Shown here in pieces: positions 7,598 to 15,020 of a stretch of 64,000 nucleotides of DNA. A model generated the notes under the pieces. That model saw only the letters and a list, made by a program, of their open reading frames with translations, was not told where the DNA came from and did not search any database. Source of the DNA: [Clostridium] aminophilum (GTDB lineage Bacteria; Bacillota; Clostridia; Lachnospirales; Lachnospiraceae); assembly GCF_900101295.1 (NCBI RefSeq), contig NZ_FOIL01000003.1, forward strand, positions 1 to 64,000, written 5' to 3'. Position numbers and translations under genes: made by a program. The first letter of the stretch is position 1, and the number at the start of each line of letters is the position of its first letter.

Positions 7598-7997
7598 ACT
7601 AGCTTTATCTGGAGCGATTATACTGATTTGTGTATTGAATACAGGATGCTTTTGGAAGAAGGAAGATCTTGCGGCAGCTTCCGATACTGCTATCGCACAA
7701 ATGGAATCGGCTGAAATTCCATCAGAAGAAAGTCAAGAACAGGAAACCACGGACGGCGGCGGTAATGAATACGAATCCACAGCTGAAGCGCAGATTATTG
7801 AGCTGAATGTTCTGGTAGATGGGGAGACGTATATTTGTAACAACGCGCCGATTTCTTTGGAACAACTGAAGGATAGTATTCTAAAACGAGACAAAAACGT
7901 CTCGGTAATAATATCGGATCATAATGCAACAAGAAACGCATATAAAAAACTTATTTCTTTAGCGGAAGAACTTGAAATCAAATACGTTGAAAGGTAG
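7581..7997 (+). CDS. Probable lipoprotein with ExbD-like C-terminal domain
   Basis: 138 residues. The signal is MKKRTKLALSGAIILICVL followed by NTGC, a near-lipobox (Gly at -1, but Asn rather than a branched residue at -3), so lipidation of the Cys is likely but not certain. After an acidic Ser/Glu-rich linker, residues about 70-138 repeat the domain of the upstream protein: LNVLVDGETYICNNAPISLE, then VIISDHNATRNAYKKLI and EIKYVE. It is the last gene of the ExbB/ExbD-like operon and would sit on the outer face of the membrane, where it could meet the stator's extracytoplasmic domain. Confidence 0.65.
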   Translation: MKKRTKLALSGAIILICVLNTGCFWKKEDLAAASDTAIAQMESAEIPSEESQEQETTDGGGNEYESTAEAQIIELNVLVDGETYICNNAPISLEQLKDSILKRDKNVSVIISDHNATRNAYKKLISLAEELEIKYVER

Positions 7998-8085
7998 AGA
8001 GTTCCAAAAACTATAGTGGGTCAGTTCGGTCTGGAACCATCTGAAGCCGGAGGAAAACTCAGTTCAGAAAGAATGCATAGGAATG

Positions 8086-8122
8086 GCCACAGCATGAAGT
8101 ATGATATGTTTCATGCTGTGGC
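8086..8122. terminator. Bidirectional terminator between convergent operons
   Basis: A perfect 13-bp stem, GCCACAGCATGAA (8086-8098) with TTCATGCTGTGGC (8110-8122), lies between the ExbB/ExbD-like operon and the opposing TerB operon. T-rich sequence follows on the plus strand. Confidence 0.65.
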
Positions 8123-8238
8123 TTTATGCATGCTATTGGATCTTTTATGCAGGTAACGAGGAATGAGATTATCAAAATATCTGCATTTGAAGATTTTGGC
8201 TGTATCCCAGAACTCGTTTCGTAGTTGATATCTTCCGG

Positions 8239-8583
8239 TTATTTTTTTACATATTTTGAGACTTTTTTAATCACTTTTTCAATTGCTTTCTCGGCGGTAT
8301 GCTGACTAATAAGTCCTTCCTTTGCGAAGCCTAACAGAAACAATTCACTTTCTTTCAATTGTACCGCGACAACTGCACTATTTTTGTTTGCTATACCAGC
8401 TGGAACATTAACCACATATGAATTGGCATCAAAATCCTCATCAAGGATTGTTCCCAGTCCAATTAGACTATCACGTAGAGCCGCAAAACTCATGTTTTCA
8501 ATGTAAACACTTTTTTCATTCAGTTCTTTTTCCTTGACTGGAATAAACTCCTTCATTTTCTTTATGAGTATCTTCTTGTCCAT
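8239..8583 (-). CDS. Small uncharacterised protein
   Basis: 114 residues, no membrane segment or signal. The N-terminus is lysine/glutamate-rich (KKMKEFIPVKEKELNEK), the middle hydrophobic-alternating (SAVVAVQLKESELFLLGF), and the C-terminus a basic helix (AIEKVIKKVSKYVKK). I recognise no family. It is the last gene of a minus-strand operon and lies 17 bp after the 634-residue protein, with an AAGGAGG-like ribosome site, so it is probably a real partner of that protein. Confidence 0.5.
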   Translation of the reverse strand: MDKKILIKKMKEFIPVKEKELNEKSVYIENMSFAALRDSLIGLGTILDEDFDANSYVVNVPAGIANKNSAVVAVQLKESELFLLGFAKEGLISQHTAEKAIEKVIKKVSKYVKK

Positions 8584-8600
8584 GTCAAACCTCCTTATCT

Positions 8601-10505
8601 TTAGTAAGCAGGCACAGGATTATTATCAGACTCAACGGCATCTGAAATATCTTCCAAAACCGATCTAAGACAGATTGCCATCTGCTCATCACTTACAGTC
8701 GCAATATGTTTACGTTTTTTCGTTTCACTTTCGATAATAGGCACGAGAAGATTTCGCGCGAATTGGTGCCTATCACTACTTGCAAACATATCTTTTAACA
8801 AGCTTCCATCAAGTTTGTCACTAAGTCTATCCACCGTTTTTTCCGCTTCTTTTTGTAATAATAGATAATCCGTGGAAAGTGTTCCAAATTCCTGTTGGAT
8901 TATTCGAACCATTTCCTCCGCATCATCCTCAATAAATGTTCCTAAAACCGTATCGCTTAATTTGCCAGCACCAGCACCGACCACCATAGAACCAATTAAT
9001 CCTCCGACAATCGTTCCTACTCCAGGTAATATGGCGGATCCTACAGCTGCACCGCCAAGCCATCCTGCTGTTCCTCCGCCTACTGTCGATGCAGTATTTG
9101 TTAAGTTTTTAAACAATTGTTTGCCTGAAATTCTTCCCTGAAAAATGTTAACAACATCAAACGAAGAAAGCACAACAACCGTCACACTAGCGGTTATAAC
9201 ATTTCCCCGCAGAAGTTTTGACGCACTTTTCATAGCGGCGGCCCCGTATATATTGCTACCATTTCGAAAAGCATTAATTAGAATTGCTGACGCTTTAGGC
9301 CCCATAAAAGCGACAACAGCCTCAGAACTGCCTACTAATGCGCTATTTAATCCTGCTTTTGATAACTGTCCTGCAATTATCGTCGTAATAAATGCCGTTC
9401 CGCCAACTTTTAGGCCTGAATAAGTAGCAAGTTTTAAGGACTTATCAAAATCCTCACCATTCCAAAGATTTGATGCGAGAGTTATTATAGCAGTAACTCC
9501 AAAAGCAGATGTCGCTATGATTGCACCATTAACCGCATCATATGTCAACGATTCGACCGTGCCAGCTTTAGCAATATTCTTTGCTTGTTCATAAGTGAAA
9601 TGACCTCTTCGAACTATGTTCTTTGCTTCTTCTGGATCCGTTACTCCTGGGATTTTACCTTGGCGGATTTTCTCTTCCATCGCCTGAACTGCAGCATCAT
9701 ATTTGTCAGACGGGACTTCTATTTGCATTGGTTTCCCATTATTCAAATATCTGAAATTACCATTTTCATCGAAGCACTCATTGATACACTTACTACCAGT
9801 CTGACAGTATTTTGATTGAATCATTACGCCATCAACAATACGGTCAGCTCCGTTCTTGACATTGTCATCACCGACGATTCTAGCATCATGTCCTGTTAGC
9901 TTGTCGTATAAATTGTTGGCTCTCTCAGCAGCAAATCCATGTCCTTGCGCAGAGTGAAACCGTTCTTCATCGAAGGATTTGTTAACTTGACTATATGCAC
10001 CTGCAGAAACTCCTCCGGCAATGGCGCCTTCTACTTTGGCATCTGCATACTGAATAGAAGCAGTTTTGCTGGACGGGCCATTGATTAGTTTCAACATCTC
10101 ATCAAAAAAGTCCTTAAGAGGCTTTTTGTTCAAAAATGAATCCTCCCATGCTACAGTGGTCCCATCATACAAATGGAATACAAGCCGGTTTTTGCAATCT
10201 TTTGTATTATGTCCTTCCACACTAACTGATTCAATATCGTCATACCACAACTTTTTAGGCTTCTCGAACATTGTAAGATAATACACTTGTGTGTCAGTAA
10301 AAATGTATCCTTCCTTTCCGATATTCATAACAGTAGTATCGTAGAAGCCAATAATTTTAGTTCGATCAAGGCCATTAGCCCATTTCTTGATGGCATTATC
10401 GATTATTTTTGAAGGAATATCTCCCTTGATATGAAAAGGAAAACTTGTTTTGATGTCGCTTGCATACTTTCTCATCAATGCTATCTTTTCTTGATGTTGA
10501 TCCAT
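8601..10505 (-). CDS. Large protein: PH-like N-terminus and glycine-rich membrane region
   Basis: 634 residues. The first about 140 look like a bacterial PH-type fold (strands IIGFYDTTVMNIGKEGYIF, VYYLTMFEKPKKLWYDDI, RLVFHLYDGTTVAWED). The next block, about 190-320, is a conserved soluble region with paired cysteines (SKYCQTGSKCINECF), a pattern I have seen in a widespread family of unknown function. From about 325 to 530 come several hydrophobic helices and a long Gly/Ala stretch (TASTVGGGTAGWLGGAAVGS and VGGLIGSMVVGAGAG), resembling membrane-inserting glycine-zipper segments. The C-terminus is helical and acidic. It is flanked by a small protein and a TerB-like protein in one operon. No enzymatic motif is seen. 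Membrane-stress or defence functions are speculation. Confidence 0.55.
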   Translation of the reverse strand: MDQHQEKIALMRKYASDIKTSFPFHIKGDIPSKIIDNAIKKWANGLDRTKIIGFYDTTVMNIGKEGYIFTDTQVYYLTMFEKPKKLWYDDIESVSVEGHNTKDCKNRLVFHLYDGTTVAWEDSFLNKKPLKDFFDEMLKLINGPSSKTASIQYADAKVEGAIAGGVSAGAYSQVNKSFDEERFHSAQGHGFAAERANNLYDKLTGHDARIVGDDNVKNGADRIVDGVMIQSKYCQTGSKCINECFDENGNFRYLNNGKPMQIEVPSDKYDAAVQAMEEKIRQGKIPGVTDPEEAKNIVRRGHFTYEQAKNIAKAGTVESLTYDAVNGAIIATSAFGVTAIITLASNLWNGEDFDKSLKLATYSGLKVGGTAFITTIIAGQLSKAGLNSALVGSSEAVVAFMGPKASAILINAFRNGSNIYGAAAMKSASKLLRGNVITASVTVVVLSSFDVVNIFQGRISGKQLFKNLTNTASTVGGGTAGWLGGAAVGSAILPGVGTIVGGLIGSMVVGAGAGKLSDTVLGTFIEDDAEEMVRIIQQEFGTLSTDYLLLQKEAEKTVDRLSDKLDGSLLKDMFASSDRHQFARNLLVPIIESETKKRKHIATVSDEQMAICLRSVLEDISDAVESDNNPVPAY

Positions 10506-10517
10506 AGGGCAGCCTCC

Positions 10518-10916
10518 TTACTTTATATAGTCTGCACATCTCTCATAGACGTTCTTCATATCTGCAATGATAGAAAACGCCAAATCAATATCTGCATCTG
10601 TCATTCCAAGGATTTCTGCCAGTTTTTTTACTAATCTCTTTTCACCTTCATGGTAAACATTATCAGCCATAATTGTGCCAACCAACTCAAGAAATACAAT
10701 TTTGCGTTCTTGAAGTGTTAATTTTTTGAGACCATCAAAGACCTCACTTTGAGTCATGTCAACATCGTAATTGTTGTTGTCGATATGCATTTCCATACAA
10801 TGAGCATCAATAATTAATTTTTCTGCATCCGAAAAATCGCTGTCAACCTTAGAGAGATAAATCTCAAGGTTTAAGAATAAATGTTTTTTTTCACTGTTGA
10901 GCATTGATAAATACAT
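10518..10916 (-). CDS. TerB-like helical protein
   Basis: 132 residues, all-helical, acidic. The pattern of an N-terminal helix (KKHLFLNLEIYLSKVD), AEKLIIDAHCMEM, and the closing EGEKRLVKKLAEILGMTD followed by DIDLAFSIIADM resembles TerB/tellurite-resistance-type domains, which often accompany membrane-stress and phage-defence proteins. It is the first gene of the minus-strand operon, 12 bp before the 634-residue protein, with a GGAGGGAT ribosome site. Upstream on the same strand TATAAT lies at 10979-10984, a likely -10 box without a convincing -35. Confidence 0.6.
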   Translation of the reverse strand: MYLSMLNSEKKHLFLNLEIYLSKVDSDFSDAEKLIIDAHCMEMHIDNNNYDVDMTQSEVFDGLKKLTLQERKIVFLELVGTIMADNVYHEGEKRLVKKLAEILGMTDADIDLAFSIIADMKNVYERCADYIK

Positions 10917-11044
10917 ACTATCCCTCCTTTTTTATATCAGCGAGTTATATCACTTTTTTAATATGGTCCTGTGATACTATTATACTGGATTTAGAGAAAA
11001 GAGCAGAGCCTCGAGGAATGTGAGTCCTTCGGGGCTTTGTAAAT

Positions 11045-11073
11045 AAGAGCCCCTGAAAATTCCAAGAGCTCTT
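11045..11073 (-). terminator. Possible terminator after the secreted protein gene
   Basis: AAGAGC (11045-11050) pairs with GCTCTT (11068-11073). A second imperfect GC-rich hairpin follows at about 11007-11038. T runs are modest, so the call is tentative. Confidence 0.4.
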
Positions 11074-11083
11074 AAGAGAGACT

Positions 11084-11518
11084 TTACTGCGCTGGTGCAA
11101 ATCTGGAGAATTCGTTGAGATCTTTGAGACGCATGATCTCACCTCGCCAATTAACAAGTTCATTTGCATCTGAATAGCTACCGTCTCCGTTCTTATAACA
11201 TGTGGTATAAGTTCTACCACTCGGATACATTACAATTGCTCTATGAAACCCATAACTCTTAGTCTTCATAGATTGATCATAAGAAATAGCTACAACCTTA
11301 TCCTGGCTATGATCGTTTTCGTTATCAAGCCAATAAATCTGGAGATCATCATCACCGCTTTTTAGAATCTGATTACAATAATTGGAGAATGCGTTTCGCC
11401 ACTCCTGATTGTAATAGCACTCTTCGTTTGTGCTACCATAAACTCCTGCAAATGAAACCATACTCATAGACAGCACCATTGCAACAATCATTGCCAGTAA
11501 CCATTTGATTTTTTTCAT
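11084..11518 (-). CDS. Small secreted protein of unknown function
   Basis: 144 residues from the ATG at 11518, chosen because AAAAGGAGG lies 9 bp upstream. A clear signal peptide (MKKIKWLLAMIVAMVLSMSM, then VSFAG with a plausible AXA-type cut) precedes a Tyr/Asn-rich mature part with single cysteines in NEECYYNQEW, SNYCNQ and TTCYKN. No catalytic motif is recognised. It is transcribed alone and leftward, between the TerB operon and the phage remnants. Confidence 0.6.
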   Translation of the reverse strand: MKKIKWLLAMIVAMVLSMSMVSFAGVYGSTNEECYYNQEWRNAFSNYCNQILKSGDDDLQIYWLDNENDHSQDKVVAISYDQSMKTKSYGFHRAIVMYPSGRTYTTCYKNGDGSYSDANELVNWRGEIMRLKDLNEFSRFAPAQ

Positions 11519-11743
11519 AACATGTTCCTCCTTTTGAGAATACAAAATGATAAATAGCCTGGAGTGATGAATGATCGACCAAAAGTCGTTCTAAACTAAA
11601 ATGCTTAACATCATCTCCAACTATAGGTCCTGTATTATTCGCGATATTGAGATAGGAAATAAAAGGATTTCCTAATTACGTTTGTAAAAGTATTTCTTAC
11701 TACATGATACACCTTAAAATTAAAAAAGAGTGTGGGATTTTTT

Positions 11744-12118
11744 ATGGAAAAAAACTTTATTCCAAGAAAACCCAAACATCCGTGTGCCTATCCGGGATGT
11801 ACACTTCTTATGGATGGACGATACTGTGAGAAACATGCGCATCAGGCAAACAGCGAATATGAAAAGTATGGCAGAGATAGAAACACGAAGCGAAGATATG
11901 GTCGTGCCTGGAAACGGATCCGCGACAAGTATGCGGCGGAGCATCCGTTCTGTGAGCTGTGCTTTGCACGTGGATTGATCGTTCCGGTGGAGGAGATTCA
12001 TCATAAGCTCCCACTTAGTGAAGGCGGCACTCACGATCGGAGCAACCTGATCGCGCTGTGTAAGTCCTGCCACTCACAGATTCATGCGAGGCGCGGTGAT
12101 CGTTGGCATGACCGGTAG
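11744..12118 (+). CDS. HNH endonuclease, phage packaging type
   Basis: 124 residues from the ATG at 11744. N-terminal cysteines CAYPGC and YCEKH, then RGRAWKRIR-like sequence, then the HNH core: FCELC, EEIHHKLPLSEGGTHDRSN, LIALCKSCHSQIH. The order of zinc CxxC, HH, N and CxxCH is that of small phage HNH nucleases normally encoded beside the terminase genes. No terminase or portal gene follows here, so it is a survivor of a prophage packaging region. A weak GAGTGTGGG is the only ribosome-site candidate. Confidence 0.85.
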   Translation: MEKNFIPRKPKHPCAYPGCTLLMDGRYCEKHAHQANSEYEKYGRDRNTKRRYGRAWKRIRDKYAAEHPFCELCFARGLIVPVEEIHHKLPLSEGGTHDRSNLIALCKSCHSQIHARRGDRWHDR

Positions 12119-12228
12119 GGGAGAAGAAATCTCTACAGCCAAATCTCATCCAGAACGGCGTGTAGCTCAAATGTGCAAAATCGCGAAATGGATGAGGAGT
12201 ACCAAACGATGACTTGAAACTTCAATAT

Positions 12229-12247
12229 AGTAACTTAAATAGTTACT
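12229..12247. promoter_or_regulatory. Inverted repeat upstream of the XRE regulator
   Basis: AGTAACT (12229-12235) and AGTTACT (12241-12247) form a perfect inverted repeat with a 5-bp AT spacer, about 110 bp before the XRE-type gene. The size and symmetry suit an operator for that regulator; this is inference. Confidence 0.35.
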
Positions 12248-12355
12248 TTATTTAAAAACACAGATTAGTGGTAAATGAAATGTTGGCTATATCTGTGCTG
12301 TACTATACAATACAAGTGGATAAGTGGATGCTTATCATGAAAGGAGGCAGGGATA

Positions 12356-12733
12356 ATGGTTGATATGAATGCAATAATAGCAAGTAATATACTTGAGCTT
12401 CTGAAAACACAGAACAAGAAACAGACCGATCTTGCAGATGCAATCGGAACAAATAAACAGACGGTGAATAAGATGCTTAACGGTACACGTATGATTAATG
12501 CTGTTGAGCTTAAGTCCATAGCGAATTACCTTGGAGTTAGGATGGAAGAACTTACAAGAATAACAACCACGCATGCCGATACGAATATTGTTCATGCATT
12601 TATGGGAAATGTACAATTTGAGCAGGCTAAGCAGGCGCTGCAACTGGCGGACGAACTATCGGATATGATTCTGTTTCATAAAAGAGTTCGTGAAAATGGT
12701 ACTGCTATGATGGCAGCTTGGGAGGAAACTTGA
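12356..12733 (+). CDS. XRE-family helix-turn-helix regulator
   Basis: 125 residues. The N-terminal half is a Cro/CI-type HTH: IASNILELLKTQNKKQTDLA, then AIGTNKQTVNKMLNGTRM as recognition region, then VELKSIANYLGVRMEEL. The C-terminal half is helical and could dimerise. GAAAGGAGG just upstream fixes the start. It is flanked by phage fragments and may be the remaining prophage regulator, although its present targets are unknown. The inverted repeat at 12229-12247 is a candidate operator. Confidence 0.8.
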   Translation: MVDMNAIIASNILELLKTQNKKQTDLADAIGTNKQTVNKMLNGTRMINAVELKSIANYLGVRMEELTRITTTHADTNIVHAFMGNVQFEQAKQALQLADELSDMILFHKRVRENGTAMMAAWEET

Positions 12734-13019
12734 GATACAAACAATAAATACACACAGAAATAATTATTCATTAAGGATCTCTTCACATTTGATTTCCTGA
12801 AAAAGGTAGTTGACAGTTGGTTTGTTACTGGGTAAAATGCTATCCACATAGAAAAAGTTTATCTTTTACAGAGCGGCATTGCATTCGTGTGATGTTAGCT
12901 CTGTTTTTCTTTGTACGTGCTTTGTAAAGGATCTCTTCGGAGCAATGTCATTAAGTTAAGATGACGAATAAAGATCTCTATATCAGAAATGGTATAGGGG
13001 TCTTTTTTTACAAAATTCT

Positions 13020-13385
13020 GTGCCGGATGAAGGTCCGCTTACGGACTATGAAAGCTGGATGCCGGATTTTATGGTAGGGCTGGCAGAGGGAATTGAGAAG
13101 AGTAAAGGCCTGGTTACGAGAGAACTCCATTCTCTTTCGGCAGATATGGTGGTGAATCCGCAGGTGAACGGTCTGCAGATGGCGATGGCCGGAGCAGGAA
13201 GCGGTACAGTGAGCAGTGCGGATCTGTCTGGACTTGTTTCTGCGATCCGGGATGTTGTTCGCGGGATGAATGGTTCCGGTCAGGACAGTGATATCGTGAT
13301 TCCGGTTTATCTGGGAGGTACTATGTTGGATGAGGTGATCGTGAATGCCCAGCAGAGAGCGAACTTAAGAAGTGGGGGAAGGTAA
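13020..13385 (+). pseudogene. C-terminal fragment of a phage tail tape-measure protein
   Basis: The 121-residue frame has no real start (a GTG at 13020 without a ribosome site). Its content resembles the last residues of a Siphoviridae tape-measure protein: GLAEGIEKSKGLVTRELHSL, then a Gly/Ser-rich link, VSAIRDVVRGM, IVIPVYLGGTMLDEVIVNA and a closing RANLRSGGR. The rest of the gene is absent, so this is a truncated remnant. The next phage tail gene is 1 kb away, split off by an inserted surface-protein gene. Confidence 0.65.
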
Positions 13386-13412
13386 GGCAGAGGAACATTC
13401 AGTTTCTTGATA

Positions 13413-13447
13413 AAACTTCCCTCACCTTTTTCGGTAAGGGGAGCTTT
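13413..13447 (+). terminator. Hairpin bounding the inserted Ltp gene, left
   Basis: AAACTTCCCTCACC pairs imperfectly with GGTAAGGGGAGCTTT around a T-rich loop. It closely resembles the hairpin at 14344-14378, and the two bracket the gene at 13608-14231. Confidence 0.55.
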
Positions 13448-13607
13448 AGTCGATCATATTTTGCCTGGACGATATAACTGTGCCACAGAAAAGGATAGAA
13501 GTATATTATTTGTCTATGAATAAACATTATTTTTAAAACAATATAATCAAAAAAGTGCTAATATTGGATGTAGATGTTGTTAATACTGCTTTGGGAGGTA
13601 AAATATT

Positions 13608-14231
13608 ATGAAAAAGAGAATTTGTATTATAGCATCAATCCTTGCACTGACGTTCGGATCCTCAATTACATGTATTGCTGGATCATGGCAGCAAAATCAA
13701 ATAGGCTTTTGGTATCAAAATGATGATGGAAGTTATCCGACAAATTCTTGGATGCAGGATTCAGATGGTAAATGGTATTATTTTGACGAGAATGGATATA
13801 TGCTCCACGATCAGTGGATTGGAAATTACTATGTCGGATCATCTGGTGAAATGCTAATTAATACTACAACTCCAGATGGCTATCAGGTTGGACCTGACGG
13901 AGCATGGATACAGCCGAACGCCCAAACTGCGGAGCAAACGGTGACTCTTGGAATGAAAAATGCCGTTAAGAAGGCTCAGCAGTATCTCAAATATATGTCA
14001 TTTTCGAGAAAGGGATTAATTAAGCAACTCGAATATGAAGGTTTTTCTAGTTCTGAGGCAACATATGCAGTAGATGCTGTAGGCGCTGATTGGGAAGTAC
14101 AGTGTGCTAAAAAAGCGGAGGCGTATCTCAAGTATACGAGTTTTTCACGAACTGGTCTAAAAAAACAACTTGAATATGAGGGATTCACAGGTTCAGAGGT
14201 TGCTTTCGGTCTCTTGGCGGTAGGGTATTAA
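13608..14231 (+). CDS. Secreted protein: wall-binding repeats plus two Ltp domains
   Basis: 207 residues. A signal peptide (MKKRICIIASILALTFGSS) leads to choline-binding/glucan-binding-type repeats (GSWQQNQIGFWYQNDDGSYP, NSWMQDSDGKWYYFDENGY, then HDQWIGNYYVG), which attach proteins to the cell surface. Two tandem Ltp-type domains follow, each with the pattern A-YLKY-FSR-GL-KQLEYEGF-S--A. Ltp domains (PF07553) include the superinfection-exclusion lipoprotein of Streptococcus phage TP-J34; here the lipobox is replaced by wall-binding repeats. GGGAGG precedes the ATG. Sitting between two phage tail genes and bracketed by matching hairpins, it looks like a phage moron. Exclusion function is inference. 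Confidence 0.75.
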   Translation: MKKRICIIASILALTFGSSITCIAGSWQQNQIGFWYQNDDGSYPTNSWMQDSDGKWYYFDENGYMLHDQWIGNYYVGSSGEMLINTTTPDGYQVGPDGAWIQPNAQTAEQTVTLGMKNAVKKAQQYLKYMSFSRKGLIKQLEYEGFSSSEATYAVDAVGADWEVQCAKKAEAYLKYTSFSRTGLKKQLEYEGFTGSEVAFGLLAVGY

Positions 14232-14343
14232 GAGATTTGAGAGTTTTGCACAACTTAGGAATCATTTTAAAATTTTTGGATGATGTTTCAGAATGATTCC
14301 AGTTTTCGTAATAGTTTTAAGATATTTATTCTGCTAAATTGCT

Positions 14344-14378
14344 AAAACTTCCCACACCTTTTCGGTGTGGGAAGTTTT
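14344..14378 (+). terminator. Perfect terminator hairpin bounding the Ltp gene, right
   Basis: AAAACTTCCCACACC (14344-14358) pairs perfectly over 15 bp with GGTGTGGGAAGTTTT (14364-14378). Confidence 0.75.
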
Positions 14379-14423
14379 AGGTTTATAGTCGAAGGGTTCC
14401 GCAGTAAAAGCGAAGGGAGCAAG

Positions 14424-14777
14424 ATGGCGTTTATTCAATATCTAAATTTTGATGGTGAAAATCTACCTCTGCCTACTTCGTACGAAGTAAGTATGGAAGA
14501 CCGAGAAGCGGATTCCGGTGGTGAAACGGAGGCCGGAACCTTTCAGAGGGATGTGGTGAGAGCAGGCGTCCGGACGATCGCGGTTTCGTTTGTGGTGACG
14601 GTTAAATGGCTGAAGAAACTGATGGGGTATAAGCAGAAGGAACGTATCACGGTCAAGTATTTCGATCTAGAGACGGTTGCTGTGAAGCAGACACAGATGT
14701 ATGTGGATGGCTTCAAAAGTAAATTGGAAAAGGATACAAGCTATAAGGGGTTGTGGTCGGTGAGCTTTACACTGTAG
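14424..14777 (+). CDS. Small phage tail protein
   Basis: 117 residues from the ATG at 14424, with GAAGGGAG upstream. Features such as LNFDGENLPLPTSYEVSMED, then GTFQRDVVRAGVRTI, VKYFDLE and a closing WSVSFTL fit small beta-rich proteins encoded just after the tape-measure gene in Clostridia and Streptococcus phages. The assignment is by style and by neighbourhood (the tape-measure fragment is just upstream), not by a catalytic motif. It reads as intact but is isolated from a complete tail operon, so it is probably non-functional in practice. Confidence 0.5.
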   Translation: MAFIQYLNFDGENLPLPTSYEVSMEDREADSGGETEAGTFQRDVVRAGVRTIAVSFVVTVKWLKKLMGYKQKERITVKYFDLETVAVKQTQMYVDGFKSKLEKDTSYKGLWSVSFTL

Positions 14778-14906
14778 GAGTTTTAATTGATCGAACAGAT
14801 TTGTCGACAATGTGTTATGATATCACTATCAGGAGAGTAAGAAATCAAGCGAAGAAATTAGGCCGCAAGGCTTGATTTATAAAAAACATTATAAGGAGAG
14901 TGCTTT

Positions 14907-14942
14907 TTGAAAAAGTACAACACACTGGAGATTGTGGGCTGA
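14907..14942 (+). promoter_or_regulatory. Possible leader peptide and attenuator hairpin before the GNAT gene
   Basis: A short frame (TTG at 14907, peptide MKKYNTLEIVG, stop at 14942) has a good ribosome site, AAGGAG at 14893-14898. Right after it a 10-bp stem forms (GGGAGGTTTG with CAAGCCTCCC, about 14945-14976). The leader-then-hairpin order ahead of an acetyltransferase gene resembles translational attenuation, but it could also be a gene remnant. Confidence 0.35.
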
Positions 14943-15020
14943 CCGGGAGGTTTGCTTACGATCGAACAAGCCTCCCGCTGAAAGGCAGCTTTTGGTCACA
15001 AGTTTTCAGGAGGAAAAACA

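Noticed and set aside
6132-10916. A standard Zorya system
   Set aside because: The ExbB-like protein lacks the long tail, the ExbD-like protein lacks a peptidoglycan-binding domain, and no ZorC, ZorD or ZorE-like gene is adjacent.
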